A program made the translations under genes and the position numbers. The notes under the pieces are model-generated. The model searched no databases, had not been told where the DNA came from, and saw nothing but the letters and a program-made list of their open reading frames with translations. From assembly GCA_029204225.1 (NCBI GenBank), contig CM055108.1, positions 9,112,601 to 9,176,600 of the forward strand: a DNA stretch of 64,000 nt, read 5' to 3'. Below are positions 54,770 to 64,000 of the stretch, one piece after another (the first letter of the stretch is position 1; each line of letters starts with the position of its first letter). The DNA is from Diphasiastrum complanatum (Eukaryota > Streptophyta > Lycopodiopsida > Lycopodiales > Lycopodiaceae).

Positions 54770-56218
54770 ATGAAGAATGGAGGATCTACTTCCAAAGGCA
54801 AGGTGAAGAACAAGGCAAAGCTCAAGTGTTTCTTTTGTGGGAAGAAAGGGCACTTTGCCTCGGAATGTTACTTGAAGAAGAATCAACAAGCAAATGGAGA
54901 TCAAGGGAACATTGCTCAAGAGGAAGAAGATGAGGATGGATTCAACACATCCTTAATGGTTGCATCTACACCAACTTCAAGTCAAGACACATGGTGGATA
55001 GATAGTGGGGCTAGTTCCCACATGTCTTTAAACAAGCATTATTTTTCTACTCTTCTCTCTTGTAATGACCCTAAGAAGTCAATATACACTGCTAGTGATC
55101 AAGAATGCAAGATAGATGGCATAAGATCTATTCCTCTTTGCTTAGGCACATCTAAAAGGATAGATCTAGATATTGTTTTGTATGTTCCTACCATTTCAAG
55201 AAACTTGCTTAGTGTAGGACAATTAATGGACAATGGACTAGACGTACATTTCAAGAATGGAGTTTGGTCCATCTTGAAAAATGATAAGTGCATAGCTAGT
55301 GGAATTAAGCAAGGTAGAATTTTCAAGTTGGATGCTAATGTTGCAAATGAAAGTGTGAACTTGGCTAGGGAGGAGCTATCTCAAGTGCAGCTTTGGCATA
55401 AGAGATTAGGCCATCCTAATCTTCAATCTATGGAGTCAATGGCAAGCAACGAACTAGCTCTCGACCTACCAAGAGCTTTCAAGAAGTGTGGAAAGATGTG
55501 TGAGGCATGTGGCCTTGCAAAGTCACACAAATCTTCTTACAAGGGATCTTCATCAAGATCTCCCTCTCCCTTGGATTGCATACATTCTGATGTACATAGT
55601 TTTTCACATGCAAGTAATGGAGATGCCTTGATGTATGTAACTTTTATAGATGATTGTACTAGATTCACATGGATTGAGTTACTATCAAAGAAAAATATTG
55701 TTTATGAAGCTTTCATTAAGTTCAAGTCTCTAGTTGAGAAAAAACTTAGTACTTCCATCAAAGCACTGAGATGTGATAATGGAGGATAGTACGCCTCCAA
55801 TAAAATGAAAAACTTTTGTGAGATCAATGGCATTAAAATGCAATACACTTGTTCCTACACCCCCCAACAAAATGGGGTGGCCGAGAGGAAAAATAGGAGT
55901 CTATGTGAATGTGCAAAATCTTTAAGACTTGATGCATCAATTCCCATCTCATTTTGGGGAGAAGCTATAACATGTGCTAATCACTTGTGTAATATACTTC
56001 CTAGTAGTGCTATTGATGGGATCTCACCTTATCAAGCCTTGTTTGGTAAGAAACCCTATGTAAAAGACTTTAAGGTCTTTGGATGTATTTGTTATGTTCA
56101 CATCCCTTTGGAGACAAGAAGGAAGGAAGATGCTACCTCCTTCAAAGGGATTTTTGTTGGCTATGGAGAAAATAGCAAGGGCTATAGGATATATGATCCT
56201 ATATCTAAGAAAAAGTAA
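54770..56218 (+). pseudogene. R7 zinc knuckle - protease - integrase
   Basis: One frame, interrupted by a single TAG at 55787-55789. [14 protein letters not shown] is a complete CCHC knuckle and [11 protein letters not shown] the protease site. HKRLGHPNLQS and CEACGLAKSH form the zinc domain. HSDVH and RCDNGG carry the first two catalytic Asp; the stop replaces the Glu codon of GGEY. The frame resumes at 55805 with QQNGVAERKN (catalytic Glu) and ends at 56218, where an indel beside a run of A shifts the frame. Confidence 0.87.
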
Positions 56219-57427
56219 GCAAGGATGTACTTTTTGATGAGTCACAATTTGCTAAAAGCTTGTCTAATGGATCTAACCCATTGTGCATTGAAGATCTTGA
56301 CAAACCCCAGGAGGATCTTGACAAACCCGAGGATGGAGACAAGGATCCTAGTCAAAGGGGGCCGAGAAGATCATCAAGAAGCAAGGCCGAGGCCTCAAGG
56401 CTCACCTATGTGGACAAGGGAAAGCAAAAGGAAGACTCTACATCTTCTACCTCTTACTCCTTCTTAGCTACATTGCTTGAAGAACCATCGTCTTTTGAAG
56501 AAGCATATAGATCTAAAGTTTGGAGAGATGCAATGCAAGTAGAGTATGATGCATTAGAAGAAAATCATACTTGGAATCTTGTAAATCTTTCAAGAGGGAA
56601 GAAACCACTTGCATGTAAGTGGATTTATAGAATAAAGTACAATCAAGATGGATGTATTGGTAAGTACAAGGCTAGGCTTGTTGCTAAAGGATTTCTTCAA
56701 GTAAAAGGATTGGATTATGAAGAAACATTTGCACTTGTAGCTAAGCTTGTACCTTTGTTCAAGTGGGATCTCTACCAAATAAATGGATGTGACAAATGCT
56801 TTCTTGAATGGATTCTTAGAAGATAGAATCTACATGATGCAACGCAAGGGCTTCATCAAGGTTGGTGAGGAGCAAAAAGTGTGCTACTTAAGGAAGAGCC
56901 TATATGGCTTGAAGCAAGCACCTAGAGCTTGGTACTCTAGGTTGCATGATTTTCTCTATTCCCTTGGCTTTGTACTAAGTGCTTATGAACCTTATTTATA
57001 TTTCAAATGTAATGAAGGAAAGATCATCATTTTGGTGCTTTATGTTGATGACATCATTATGATAGGAAATGATGATGAAGGCATAAGCAAAGTAAAAGAT
57101 GATTTATCTAGTGAGTTCAAGATGGTAGATCTAGGCTTCCTAAAGTTTATACTTGGGATAGAAGTGTCTAGAAGTAGCAATTGTACTTTCATAAGTCAAT
57201 CTAAGTATGCTACATCCATTCTTGAAAGGTTTGGTATGAGAGATTGTAAGGGGATTAATACCCCTATGGAGCATGTTGTGAAAGCAACTAACGAAGGTGA
57301 TGAAGCATCCTTTGAGGACATCACCCTCTTTAGGAAGCTTATAGGCTCTCTAATCTATTTAACCATCACTAGACCTGACTTAAGTTTTTGTGTAAGCAAG
57401 TTGAGTCAAAGTATGCAAGCTCCTTAA
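56219..57427 (+). pseudogene. R7 hinge and reverse transcriptase
   Basis: 56260-56826 carries the hinge (duplicated DLDKP words), SFEEAYRSKVWRDAMQVEYD, ENHTWNLVN and CKWIYRIKYNQDG to GLDYEETF. About ten codons are missing between VAKL and FKWDLYQI, and a frameshift occurs there. 56783-57427 has MDVTNAFLNGFL, SLYGLKQAPRAW, YVDDIIMIGN and LTITRPDLSFCV, and ends at a TAA. The catalytic motif is intact but the whole enzyme is not. Confidence 0.87.
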
Positions 57428-57792
57428 GTTCATCATTGGAAAAGTGCCAAGAGAGTACTTAGATATTAACTTGCACTTGAGAGTCTACTCGGATTCAGAT
57501 TTTGCAAGTGACAAGATGGATAGAAAGCCCATTAGTGCATTTGCAACATTCCTTTGTGGAGGAGTAATATCTTGGCTTTCCAAAAAGCAAGATACTATCT
57601 CACTATCTTCTTGTGAGGCCGAGTACAAGGCATTGACTTCAAAAACCAAAGAGCTCCTATGGCTAAGAAGACTCTTGATGGAGCTACATGTGGTAGAGGA
57701 CTAGGAGATCCCTTACATATTTTGTGACAATCAAGCTTCTCAACAAATTGCTTCAAATCCTATCTTCCATGTTAGAACAAAGCATGTTGAGA
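57428..57792 (+). pseudogene. R7 RNase H
   Basis: VHHWKSAKRVLRY follows the stop, with a small deletion before LHLRVYSDSDFASDKMDRK. SSCEAEYKALTSKTKELLWL follows, then a TAG at 57702-57704. [20 protein letters not shown] is readable before the sequence breaks near 57792. Confidence 0.85.
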
Positions 57793-57799
57793 TGATTAA

Positions 57800-58975
57800 T
57801 TAATTGTCTACACATTTGTGAATACATTGAACATTTCTCGACTCTTTGTTGACACCTTAATCAACCAGAGTGTAGTACTGTTGTACTACTCTAATAACAT
57901 CTCATCTGTAGAACGCGGTTCATTCAATTTGATAGAGGCCAGATTATTGTTCTGAAAATTATCAACACCACACCCCCAAATATAAGTAATACTGGTTACT
58001 TTCTTATGTCTGTCAACAACCCGAATAACACTCGACACCACTTGCCATAATTGTACCAAAAACATAACTTTCTAACGTTGTCCTCTGTGGAAACGACACC
58101 ATTTACTATAAAATCTATATTAACCCTGTTGGTATAGTACGACAAGATCCGACTTATAAACATTTGGGCATGGTCCGACAAATATCTTGTCGAGTGAAAG
58201 ACAGTTTATTGTTTGCCTTAATTGAAGCTACAGAATTTCCGAAAAGATTCAACTGGACGGATGCTAGCTCACTTTGGATGGATGCTAGCTCACTATCCAT
58301 TATGATTGACGACCTAATTAGGAGTCCTACTATTGGACGTTGCCGCATTTGCTTAGTATAAACATTTAAAAAAAAGGACTGAAGTTTTTGATCAATAAAT
58401 CAACAAGTATTGAGTAGTTAGCTCTCTCTCTCTCTCTCTCAAGCCTAGGAGCTTGAACACTCCTGAGCATTCTAGCTCACTTCTTAGAGTTGTTTAGAGA
58501 TTGCTATTGCGCTTACTGCGTATCAGCTTAATTCAGGCTTTCATTTTAGCCGCTTAAAGATAGCTTAGAGTACGCGGCTTCGATCCACAACTTGTTGTAC
58601 TCATTCACTTCTGTTTCGCTTTCATACTAAATCAGTACTATGTTTTATTGCATTCATGTTTGTCTTAGAATGTATGCGTTTCTGTAGTTCTTCACGACTA
58701 ATTATTTGTCTGATAATTCAATGCATTAATGTTTGGCTATGTAATCACTGTAGTACTGATGATTTTAAAATTAGTTATTATAAGATCGAACGTGATTTCT
58801 ATCACTATTGTTTTGTTTGAAATCGATAGGCGTAGTCATGCATGAAGAAAGAGGAAGATAGTTTATTTCGCTACGCACGATAAGTTTTTATTCTTGTCGT
58901 TCGAATTCTTTTCGAATCTTATTCGACCTATCTTTCACACACCTCTTTGCAACAAAAATGTATGACGAGTAGTGC
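57800..58975 (+). repeat. LTR-like repeat Q, plus copy
   Basis: Replaces the expected end of R7. It carries AT-rich promoter-like DNA, a duplicated GGATGCTAGCTCACT word (58259 and 58279), a CT microsatellite (58421-58440) and an end (58800-58975) that matches 32776-32950 in reverse complement. No gene is supported. Probably an LTR of an unassigned family. Confidence 0.5.
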
Positions 58976-59270
58976 ACAAGAGTATGTGCTTAGAATCAAG
59001 TCTCCCAACAAAGAACTAGTTTCTATTGGATAGAAGCTTCTTGATAATGAGCTTGTAGAGGTGATCCTCAATGTCTTTGAAGATGAGTTCTCCAATTTGG
59101 TTCAAAGTTTTGCCATCCAAGACACTTTGCCAACTATTGATAAGCTCCATAGTGTACTAGTGGCTGAAGAGTGTAGGATTTTCCATGCAAAAGCTAGGAT
59201 GAGTTCTTTATCATTGTAAGATGGAGATGAGAAAGCAAATTTCTCATTCAAAGGCAACTAGAAACGAAGG
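58976..59270 (+). pseudogene. Copia gag fragment
   Basis: Codons read QEYVLRIKS-type sequence, ELVEVILNVFEDEFSNLVQS and LPTIDKLHSVLVAEECR, as in the second half of R7 gag, with several stops. No continuation into the knuckle. Confidence 0.6.
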
Positions 59271-61396
59271 CCAGCCTCATAGACAATTACATCTAAGTTA
59301 AGCTTCAATATTCTAGAATCTACCAAATATGTATTCAAATCTTGGTACTTAATCCAATACAAATTGAAAAAAGCCGCTTTTTAAAATATTTAAATACAAC
59401 TGTTTATTATTCCACAAGGAAATGTATGATATAATTGGCAAGGTGTATGTGACGCCATTGCAATGATTTGTATGTTGGTGACTCCAATAATTTCAAATAC
59501 AAGACCAAAATTCAGAATCTATATTAGAAACTTGTACTTATTGGATTCATGTTTATAGATAAGTATCATATTTTTTCTTTTAAACATGAGATTGATGTTG
59601 TTTGTTTTTTTCTTATCATTTTGTACGTATTCTATATAATGTTAATTGAAGACTTCAACTTTGTAATGTCTAGAATGCACTAAACATGTATTTTAGTCTT
59701 GGAACTTCATCCAATACAATTTCAGAATGATATAACTGGCAAGGTACATGTGACATCATTACAATGTTTCATGTCTTGGTGACTCTAATACTTTTATCTG
59801 GAGTTTAATTAAATGTTAAATGGTTTATATTTGACAATCAACTTTATTATATTTATATGTAATGACGTCTTTTCAAGTACCAATATTTTTTGGAATTGCT
59901 TGGGTTGTTTTTTTATAAGTTATAAGCATTTGAGCCACATGAAGAAAATAAATCTATATAGAACAAACATAAAACATAAAAGATTAAAAAATGTTATTTA
60001 ACAAGCTTTGCTTTTGCTATGATCTCATTGGACCCCCAACATTATGTTTTGAGAAAATAAAGAATCCCTTGGCCAAAATGACGACTACCAAGAGAACCTA
60101 AAGAAATAAAGACACATTAAAACCAATACCAACCATCTTATTACATAAACAAAAGTTGATGAGTAATACAATAAACTAGAAACAAAGGAGTCTCTTTAGC
60201 TCTTCCAACTTTTTGGGTTCTATGACTAATCATCTTCAACATACCAAAAGTTCCAAAGGACAATGACAAAACAATTTACATCTTTCAGCCAGATTTGAGC
60301 TAAAAAAAATATAAATATCAGTTATTAACCATAAACTTGATCTTGATGCCTTGTACTCATGAAAGAGAAGCCTTTAACTGATTGTAGAATAGAGGTAAAA
60401 CTGGCGAAAAGTAGCACAAGTTAATTTAGGTTTTGTAACGTAGTTACAGTGATGAATCGGAGACCAAAACTGAGTTCACAACATTAAAAAAACATTCTAA
60501 AAGAAAAATGATTCTGCCAGCTCTCTCTCTCTCTCGCATGAAAAGTACAAGAAACTTTATCATCTATAGATTCTAATTTCTCATGCGTTTAGGGGAGATT
60601 TATGTGAACTGCAACCCATTCAACTCTGAACCCTAAATCAGCAGACAATGAATATGATCAATTTTTTCAAAGCAAGTATATTTTTGTACATATATCCTCC
60701 ATTTAGGTAGGAATTTGTCCAAAATTTAACAAAAGATGTACAAAAAACAAGCAGCAGACCAAATTGCAGACACTGAGACATCAAAACACCTTGTACAATG
60801 GTGCAATCTCATAGAATCTGTGATCCAACAAGAAAAAATGGAGCTGTCTCATAAATCAATAGACAAAAATGACAAACGCATGTTCATAATCTAAGGACTA
60901 CAACACTGAGATAATAAAAGGAACGGATCCTTCAACAGTAAAATCAATTACTGCATGATGAACTTGTCTATTGATTTCTACATTACCTCTTCTACAGTAC
61001 TCAATGTGGCAATCTCAAGACTTTCAACATTGAATAGCAAGCTTTTTTGTGAAATGGAAGCTGTTGGAGTGAACCGATATGATTATGGATGAAGCAAAAA
61101 AGAAATCTAGATCTTCAAGAAGAGCAGATGGTGCTCACAAATCCCCAACAGATTTGACTATGCACCTTGGGAGGCTCAGACTTCTCTAGAACACCATGTT
61201 TATACTTACTCTTGATCTACTTCATGTCACCATTACTTACCTTGCTATCAGTTATCAATGGATTTGTCCACTATGAGAGAATGTTGTTGTTGTAGAGAAA
61301 AACTGATTCTGGAATTTTGATTGGGCCACGCATGCCCTAAAATTTCATCCATGGCACTGACGAGCATTTAACGTGAGCAGTTGACGTGCAACTCGG
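59271..61396. other. No gene identified
   Basis: AT-rich DNA. The only frame of note, 59813-60001, has no motif. A short CT run lies at 60521-60534. Direct repeats such as GATATAATTGGCAAGGT(A/G)(C/T)ATGTGAC occur near 59427-59455 and 59728-59755, with shared text around them (ATGTATTCAAATCTTGG / ATGTATTTTAGTCTTGG), which suggests an old duplication of about 300 bp. Confidence 0.4.
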
Positions 61397-61433
61397 AGAA
61401 CACAGAATGTTCTAGACAGAGAATGTTCTAGAA
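61397..61433 (+). promoter_or_regulatory. Heat-shock-element-like cluster
   Basis: GAATGTTCTAGA at 61405-61416 and GAATGTTCTAGAA at 61421-61433 match the nGAAnnTTCnnGAAn pattern bound by heat-shock factors. A further GAA lies at 61398-61400. No gene is found close by, so function is inference. Confidence 0.4.
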
Positions 61434-61480
61434 TCATAGCGCAATCTCAAAATTTCTAAAAAAAAGTACACCACGATCGA

Positions 61481-61619
<139 letters not shown>

Positions 61620-61705
61620 TTATGAGAGTGCGATCTTGAGTGACATAGGGAGTCAAGGAGAGATGTTCAGATGTTCATGCAAGAGAGAGTGCAAGCGAAG
61701 AAAAT

Positions 61706-61714
<9 letters not shown>

Positions 61715-61784
<70 letters not shown>
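61715..61784 (+). repeat. (GA)n microsatellite, second
   Basis: About 35 uninterrupted AG units, preceded by an imperfect GA-rich run from 61680. Confidence 0.97.
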
Positions 61785-61786
<2 letters not shown>

Positions 61787-62039
61787 CGCGATGGGAAAAC
61801 GTGATCGATGTTTGGTCCACGACATGCAATTCTTTCTAAAGTTTGGCTAATGTGGATTGTCGTGCCAGTTCGAGATGGAGCAAAGGATGACAAGAGAGCA
61901 ATCTGAGAGAGATTCAAGGAGGAGCGAAAGAGAGCACTGATTTAGTGCATAGGTGAGTAATGATCCGTGGGCAGCAAGAGACACACTACACCCAACAGAG
62001 CAAGAGATAGGAGAGAGCTGAGAGAGCTTTCGTTCTAAC

Positions 62040-62040
<1 letters not shown>

Positions 62041-62138
<98 letters not shown>

Positions 62139-62148
62139 ATTGATTGAT
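62041..62148 (+). repeat. (GA)n microsatellite, third, with a short (ATTG)n tail
   Basis: About 47 AG units (62041-62135), then ATTGATTGATTGATT. Confidence 0.97.
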
Positions 62149-62217
62149 TTTGAGCCATCATCTGTTAGTGTTCTGAGCAATCAAAAAATTTGTCAATCAA
62201 AAAGTAATGTTGTTTTA

Positions 62218-62268
62218 GATCTAGGGCTAGGGTTGATTTAGGGTTAGGGTACATTTTTAGGGTTTTTG
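62218..62268 (+). promoter_or_regulatory. Telo-box / interstitial telomere-like motifs
   Basis: TAGGGCTAGGGTTGATTTAGG, GGTTAGGG and TTTTAGGGTTTTT within 50 bp. The last includes TTAGGGTTT, the reverse of the plant telo-box AAACCCTAA found in many promoters of translation-related genes. It could equally be a degraded telomere-repeat scrap. Confidence 0.45.
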
Positions 62269-63070
62269 AAAGCATAAATAACAATAAAGTGAGCTGTTGG
62301 AGAGATCTATTTAAGTTAAATTTCAGCTTCGAGTGATCATGATATCATGGCTGCAAAAGGCATTACCTCGCTCAGAGACGTAACGTCGTAACTGCATAGA
62401 ACTCAGAGAAAAGCTTATATATAAAGTAACTTTTACGCAATGGTACTTGTTCTACACATGTTCATGTACACAAGCTATCATAATGCCTCTAACATGTAGA
62501 GGATAGTTTACCATGCAGATAGTCAGTTTTACCATAAACACAACAATGATCGTACAGAAGCGTAGTTACAAGCCGTTTATCTGTCAACTGCGTACCCTAT
62601 CATGATGCTTGATGATCAGATCACAGTCAGTTAGGAGGATTTGATGATATTGAATTTTCGTTTCTTTGCTTTCGACAATGCAACTTAGCCCTCGCGACAA
62701 TCAAAGCTTGACTAGAAAAGAGATCATCTCTATTCGCTCGGTGTCTTTCATAAGTAGAAAAAAGTTGTCTATTATCCTTAACTAGCCCATTCCAAACTGC
62801 ATAATTGACCCATCCAATTTGAAGATCTTATTAAATTCTTCAAGAACTAATTCACAGAAATATAACATGTGGTGATTGGACAGGAGTCAACATGTTCAAA
62901 ACACATCTTCAAGAACAAAAAATAGTTTGTCGAACCAAGGACGCTCTGAGAAAACAAATCGCATCTGTGCGAGTAACAATGGGGTTCACATCAGCGTGCT
63001 GAGCAATAGCTCTCACACTTTTTTCAAAATCCATGTAGAGAAGCAGACGCCTCTCAATTAGGTGTTAACG
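62269..63070. other. No gene identified
   Basis: No supported frame. A TATATATAA at 62418-62426 is a possible promoter element. On the minus strand the sequence upstream of 63071 can be read with a few stops as KSVRAIAQHADVNPIVTRTD and ALIVARAKLHCRKQRNE, which look protein-like, but I recognise no family. Confidence 0.3.
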
Positions 63071-63370
63071 TCAGCCATGATCATGATGAAAAGCGAGCCG
63101 CAGATCAATAGTTGGAGCAGAAGTTGAGACAAAACGATACAGATCAGCATAAAAAGCAAAGATAAAAATAGATGGCCATTCAATACACAAATAAAATGCT
63201 GAAGGCAATGGATCTAAAATTGTCGACAAGAAATGTCTCGACCATTCATATCTTGAAATGCCATTGCTTAATAGTGAAAACTCACTCCAATTTCTGGATA
63301 AAAAAACCTCCTCTCCACCAGAAGAATTTCGTAGGTAAAATCCAAAAGCAAAAGCAGGAGTTATTACCAA
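63071..63370 (-). CDS. Unassigned open frame, possible gene remnant
   Basis: 99 codons (MVITPAFAFGFYLRNSSGGE, NWSEFSLLSNGISRYEWSRH, WPSIFIFAFYADLYRF). It is rich in aromatic residues and continues past its stop as protein-like text towards 62650. No motif is recognised and there is no promoter evidence; it may be a fragment of a decayed gene or chance. Confidence 0.25.
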   Translation of the reverse strand: MVITPAFAFGFYLRNSSGGEEVFLSRNWSEFSLLSNGISRYEWSRHFLSTILDPLPSAFYLCIEWPSIFIFAFYADLYRFVSTSAPTIDLRLAFHHDHG

Positions 63371-64000
63371 GGAAAAGGCATTGACGATCCCAACCTTGGA
63401 CTTTCAAGATTCAAGACTTATTTCTGCGAGCATCGTTTACCAGCATAAACATCACAATATGAAAAATCATATACACTAAACCCAAGATGCTCAGTCAACA
63501 CTCACTACACTCACCTAACAAGATGCTGCAAGCGAGAAGAGTGGGGAAGGGAGTGCTGCACACGAGAAGAGTCGGGGAGGTAGCGTTTTACAAGTAGAGG
63601 TGAGGAAGTCCTCCAAATCCAAGGTAGAGCCTCCAAATGTCCTCCAAGCAACCTGCAAGCTTCAAGATGCTCCCTAACTCCAAGCTAGGATGCCTCTACC
63701 TGCAAGTAAGAATCTGCAAGCCTCCAAGGATCTCTCCTCCACCTGTGTCCCTACTTTTTAAACACAAAGATAGATAACAAGTTGGACTCAAGTATTCACC
63801 ACCCAACCATAGCTAGACCCACGCTCCAAGCAAGACCTATCTAGCACCCCCTTGCTAACCATAAACAAATCACAAGCATACCACAACACTCCATAGCATA
63901 CTCAAGATCCAAACCCTACTTATGTCCCATACCATAAGCAAGATCCAAACCTTAAGCATACTACCACAAGAAAGCACTCTACACACGAGTAGCAACACTA
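63371..64000. other. No gene identified; CTCCAA-rich stretch
   Basis: Between 63600 and 63730 words such as CCTCCAA, CTGCAAG and CTCCAAG recur irregularly. On the minus strand GTGTTTAAAAAGTAGGG near 63755 could be an LTR promoter. Nothing further can be supported at the window edge. Confidence 0.3.

Larger units (their letters stand above)
52713..57795 (+). mobile_element. R7: copia element with 5' LTR and full pol, 3' end missing
   Basis: LTR 52713-53560, tRNA-Met primer-binding site, leader, gag, knuckle, protease, integrase, RT and RNase H in order. It breaks off in RNase H at about 57795, where repeat Q starts, so there is no 3' LTR or target duplication. Its left end joins R6 in the protease region. 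It belongs to a lineage nearer to R1 than to R3. Confidence 0.85.

Noticed and set aside
62221-62268. Chromosome end
   Set aside because: Only three to four degenerate TTTAGGG-like units inside unique DNA; at most an interstitial motif.

Overview
This is a stretch of nuclear DNA from a land plant, AT-rich and dominated by transposable elements. The evidence is: many Ty1/copia elements whose primer-binding sites match plant initiator tRNA-Met; a Ty3/gypsy element with a tRNA-Asp-type primer-binding site; GT-AG introns; one secreted arabinogalactan-type peptide gene; and short plant-telomere-like TTTAGGG motifs. I cannot place it more finely than land plant from the sequence alone. Well over half of the window is LTR-retrotransposon DNA, much of it nested. 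No tRNA, rRNA, CRISPR or bacterial-type features were seen.

Layout. 1-10057: a minus-strand non-autonomous LTR element (N1), cut by the left edge. Its 3' LTR was hit by a younger, complete but internally deleted copia element R1 (444-5326, target duplication CTATA). N1 also carries a MITE-like repeat and an inverted segment at 8442-9307. 10058-13268: debris of a minus copia integrase, a plus gypsy RNase H-integrase, a plus copia gag and part of another LTR. 13269-26676: R2, a complete minus-strand copia element with perfect TGCTG target duplications. R3, a full-length plus-strand copia element (16569-22914), sits inside its integrase/RT hinge, and a 377-bp MITE-like repeat sits inside the RT of R3. 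26677-30435: remains of the LTR element that R2 entered, then R4, the 5' half of a minus-strand relative of R3. 30436-33708: 5' part of a gypsy-like element with a GC-rich block of duplications, then an unassigned LTR-like repeat. 33709-35591: N2, a second copy of the N1 family with a longer open reading frame. 35592-38726: broken copia RNase H, RT and gag.

38727-42240 is the most gene-like part apart from the peptide gene. Two convergent gene remnants have phase-consistent GT-AG introns (39317-39685 plus; 40138-41197 minus), followed by a degenerate coiled-coil reading frame. 42253-43451 is an LTR with leader (R5). 43557-46280 is a very AT-rich block without long reading frames. 47532-47747 (minus) encodes the arabinogalactan-type peptide. 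48380-49640 is a LINE fragment. 49790-52712 (R6, minus) and 52713-57795 (R7, plus) are two more copia elements. 57800-59270 is an LTR-like repeat and a gag scrap. 59271-64000 is low in genes but has heat-shock-element-like motifs, three long GA microsatellites, a 13-G run and telo-box motifs.

The elements work as a retrotransposon community rather than a pathway. R1-R7 carry variants of gag, protease, integrase, RT and RNase H. N1/N2 and the deleted R1 lack most of these and could only move with enzymes supplied in trans. The main leads are: the N1/N2 family with its unassigned reading frame; two inversions inside elements; a stop codon at the same gag-pol position in R3 and R4; a CACACGTGTG / GTACnGTAC motif pair recurring across different LTR families; and the two intron-bearing gene remnants.
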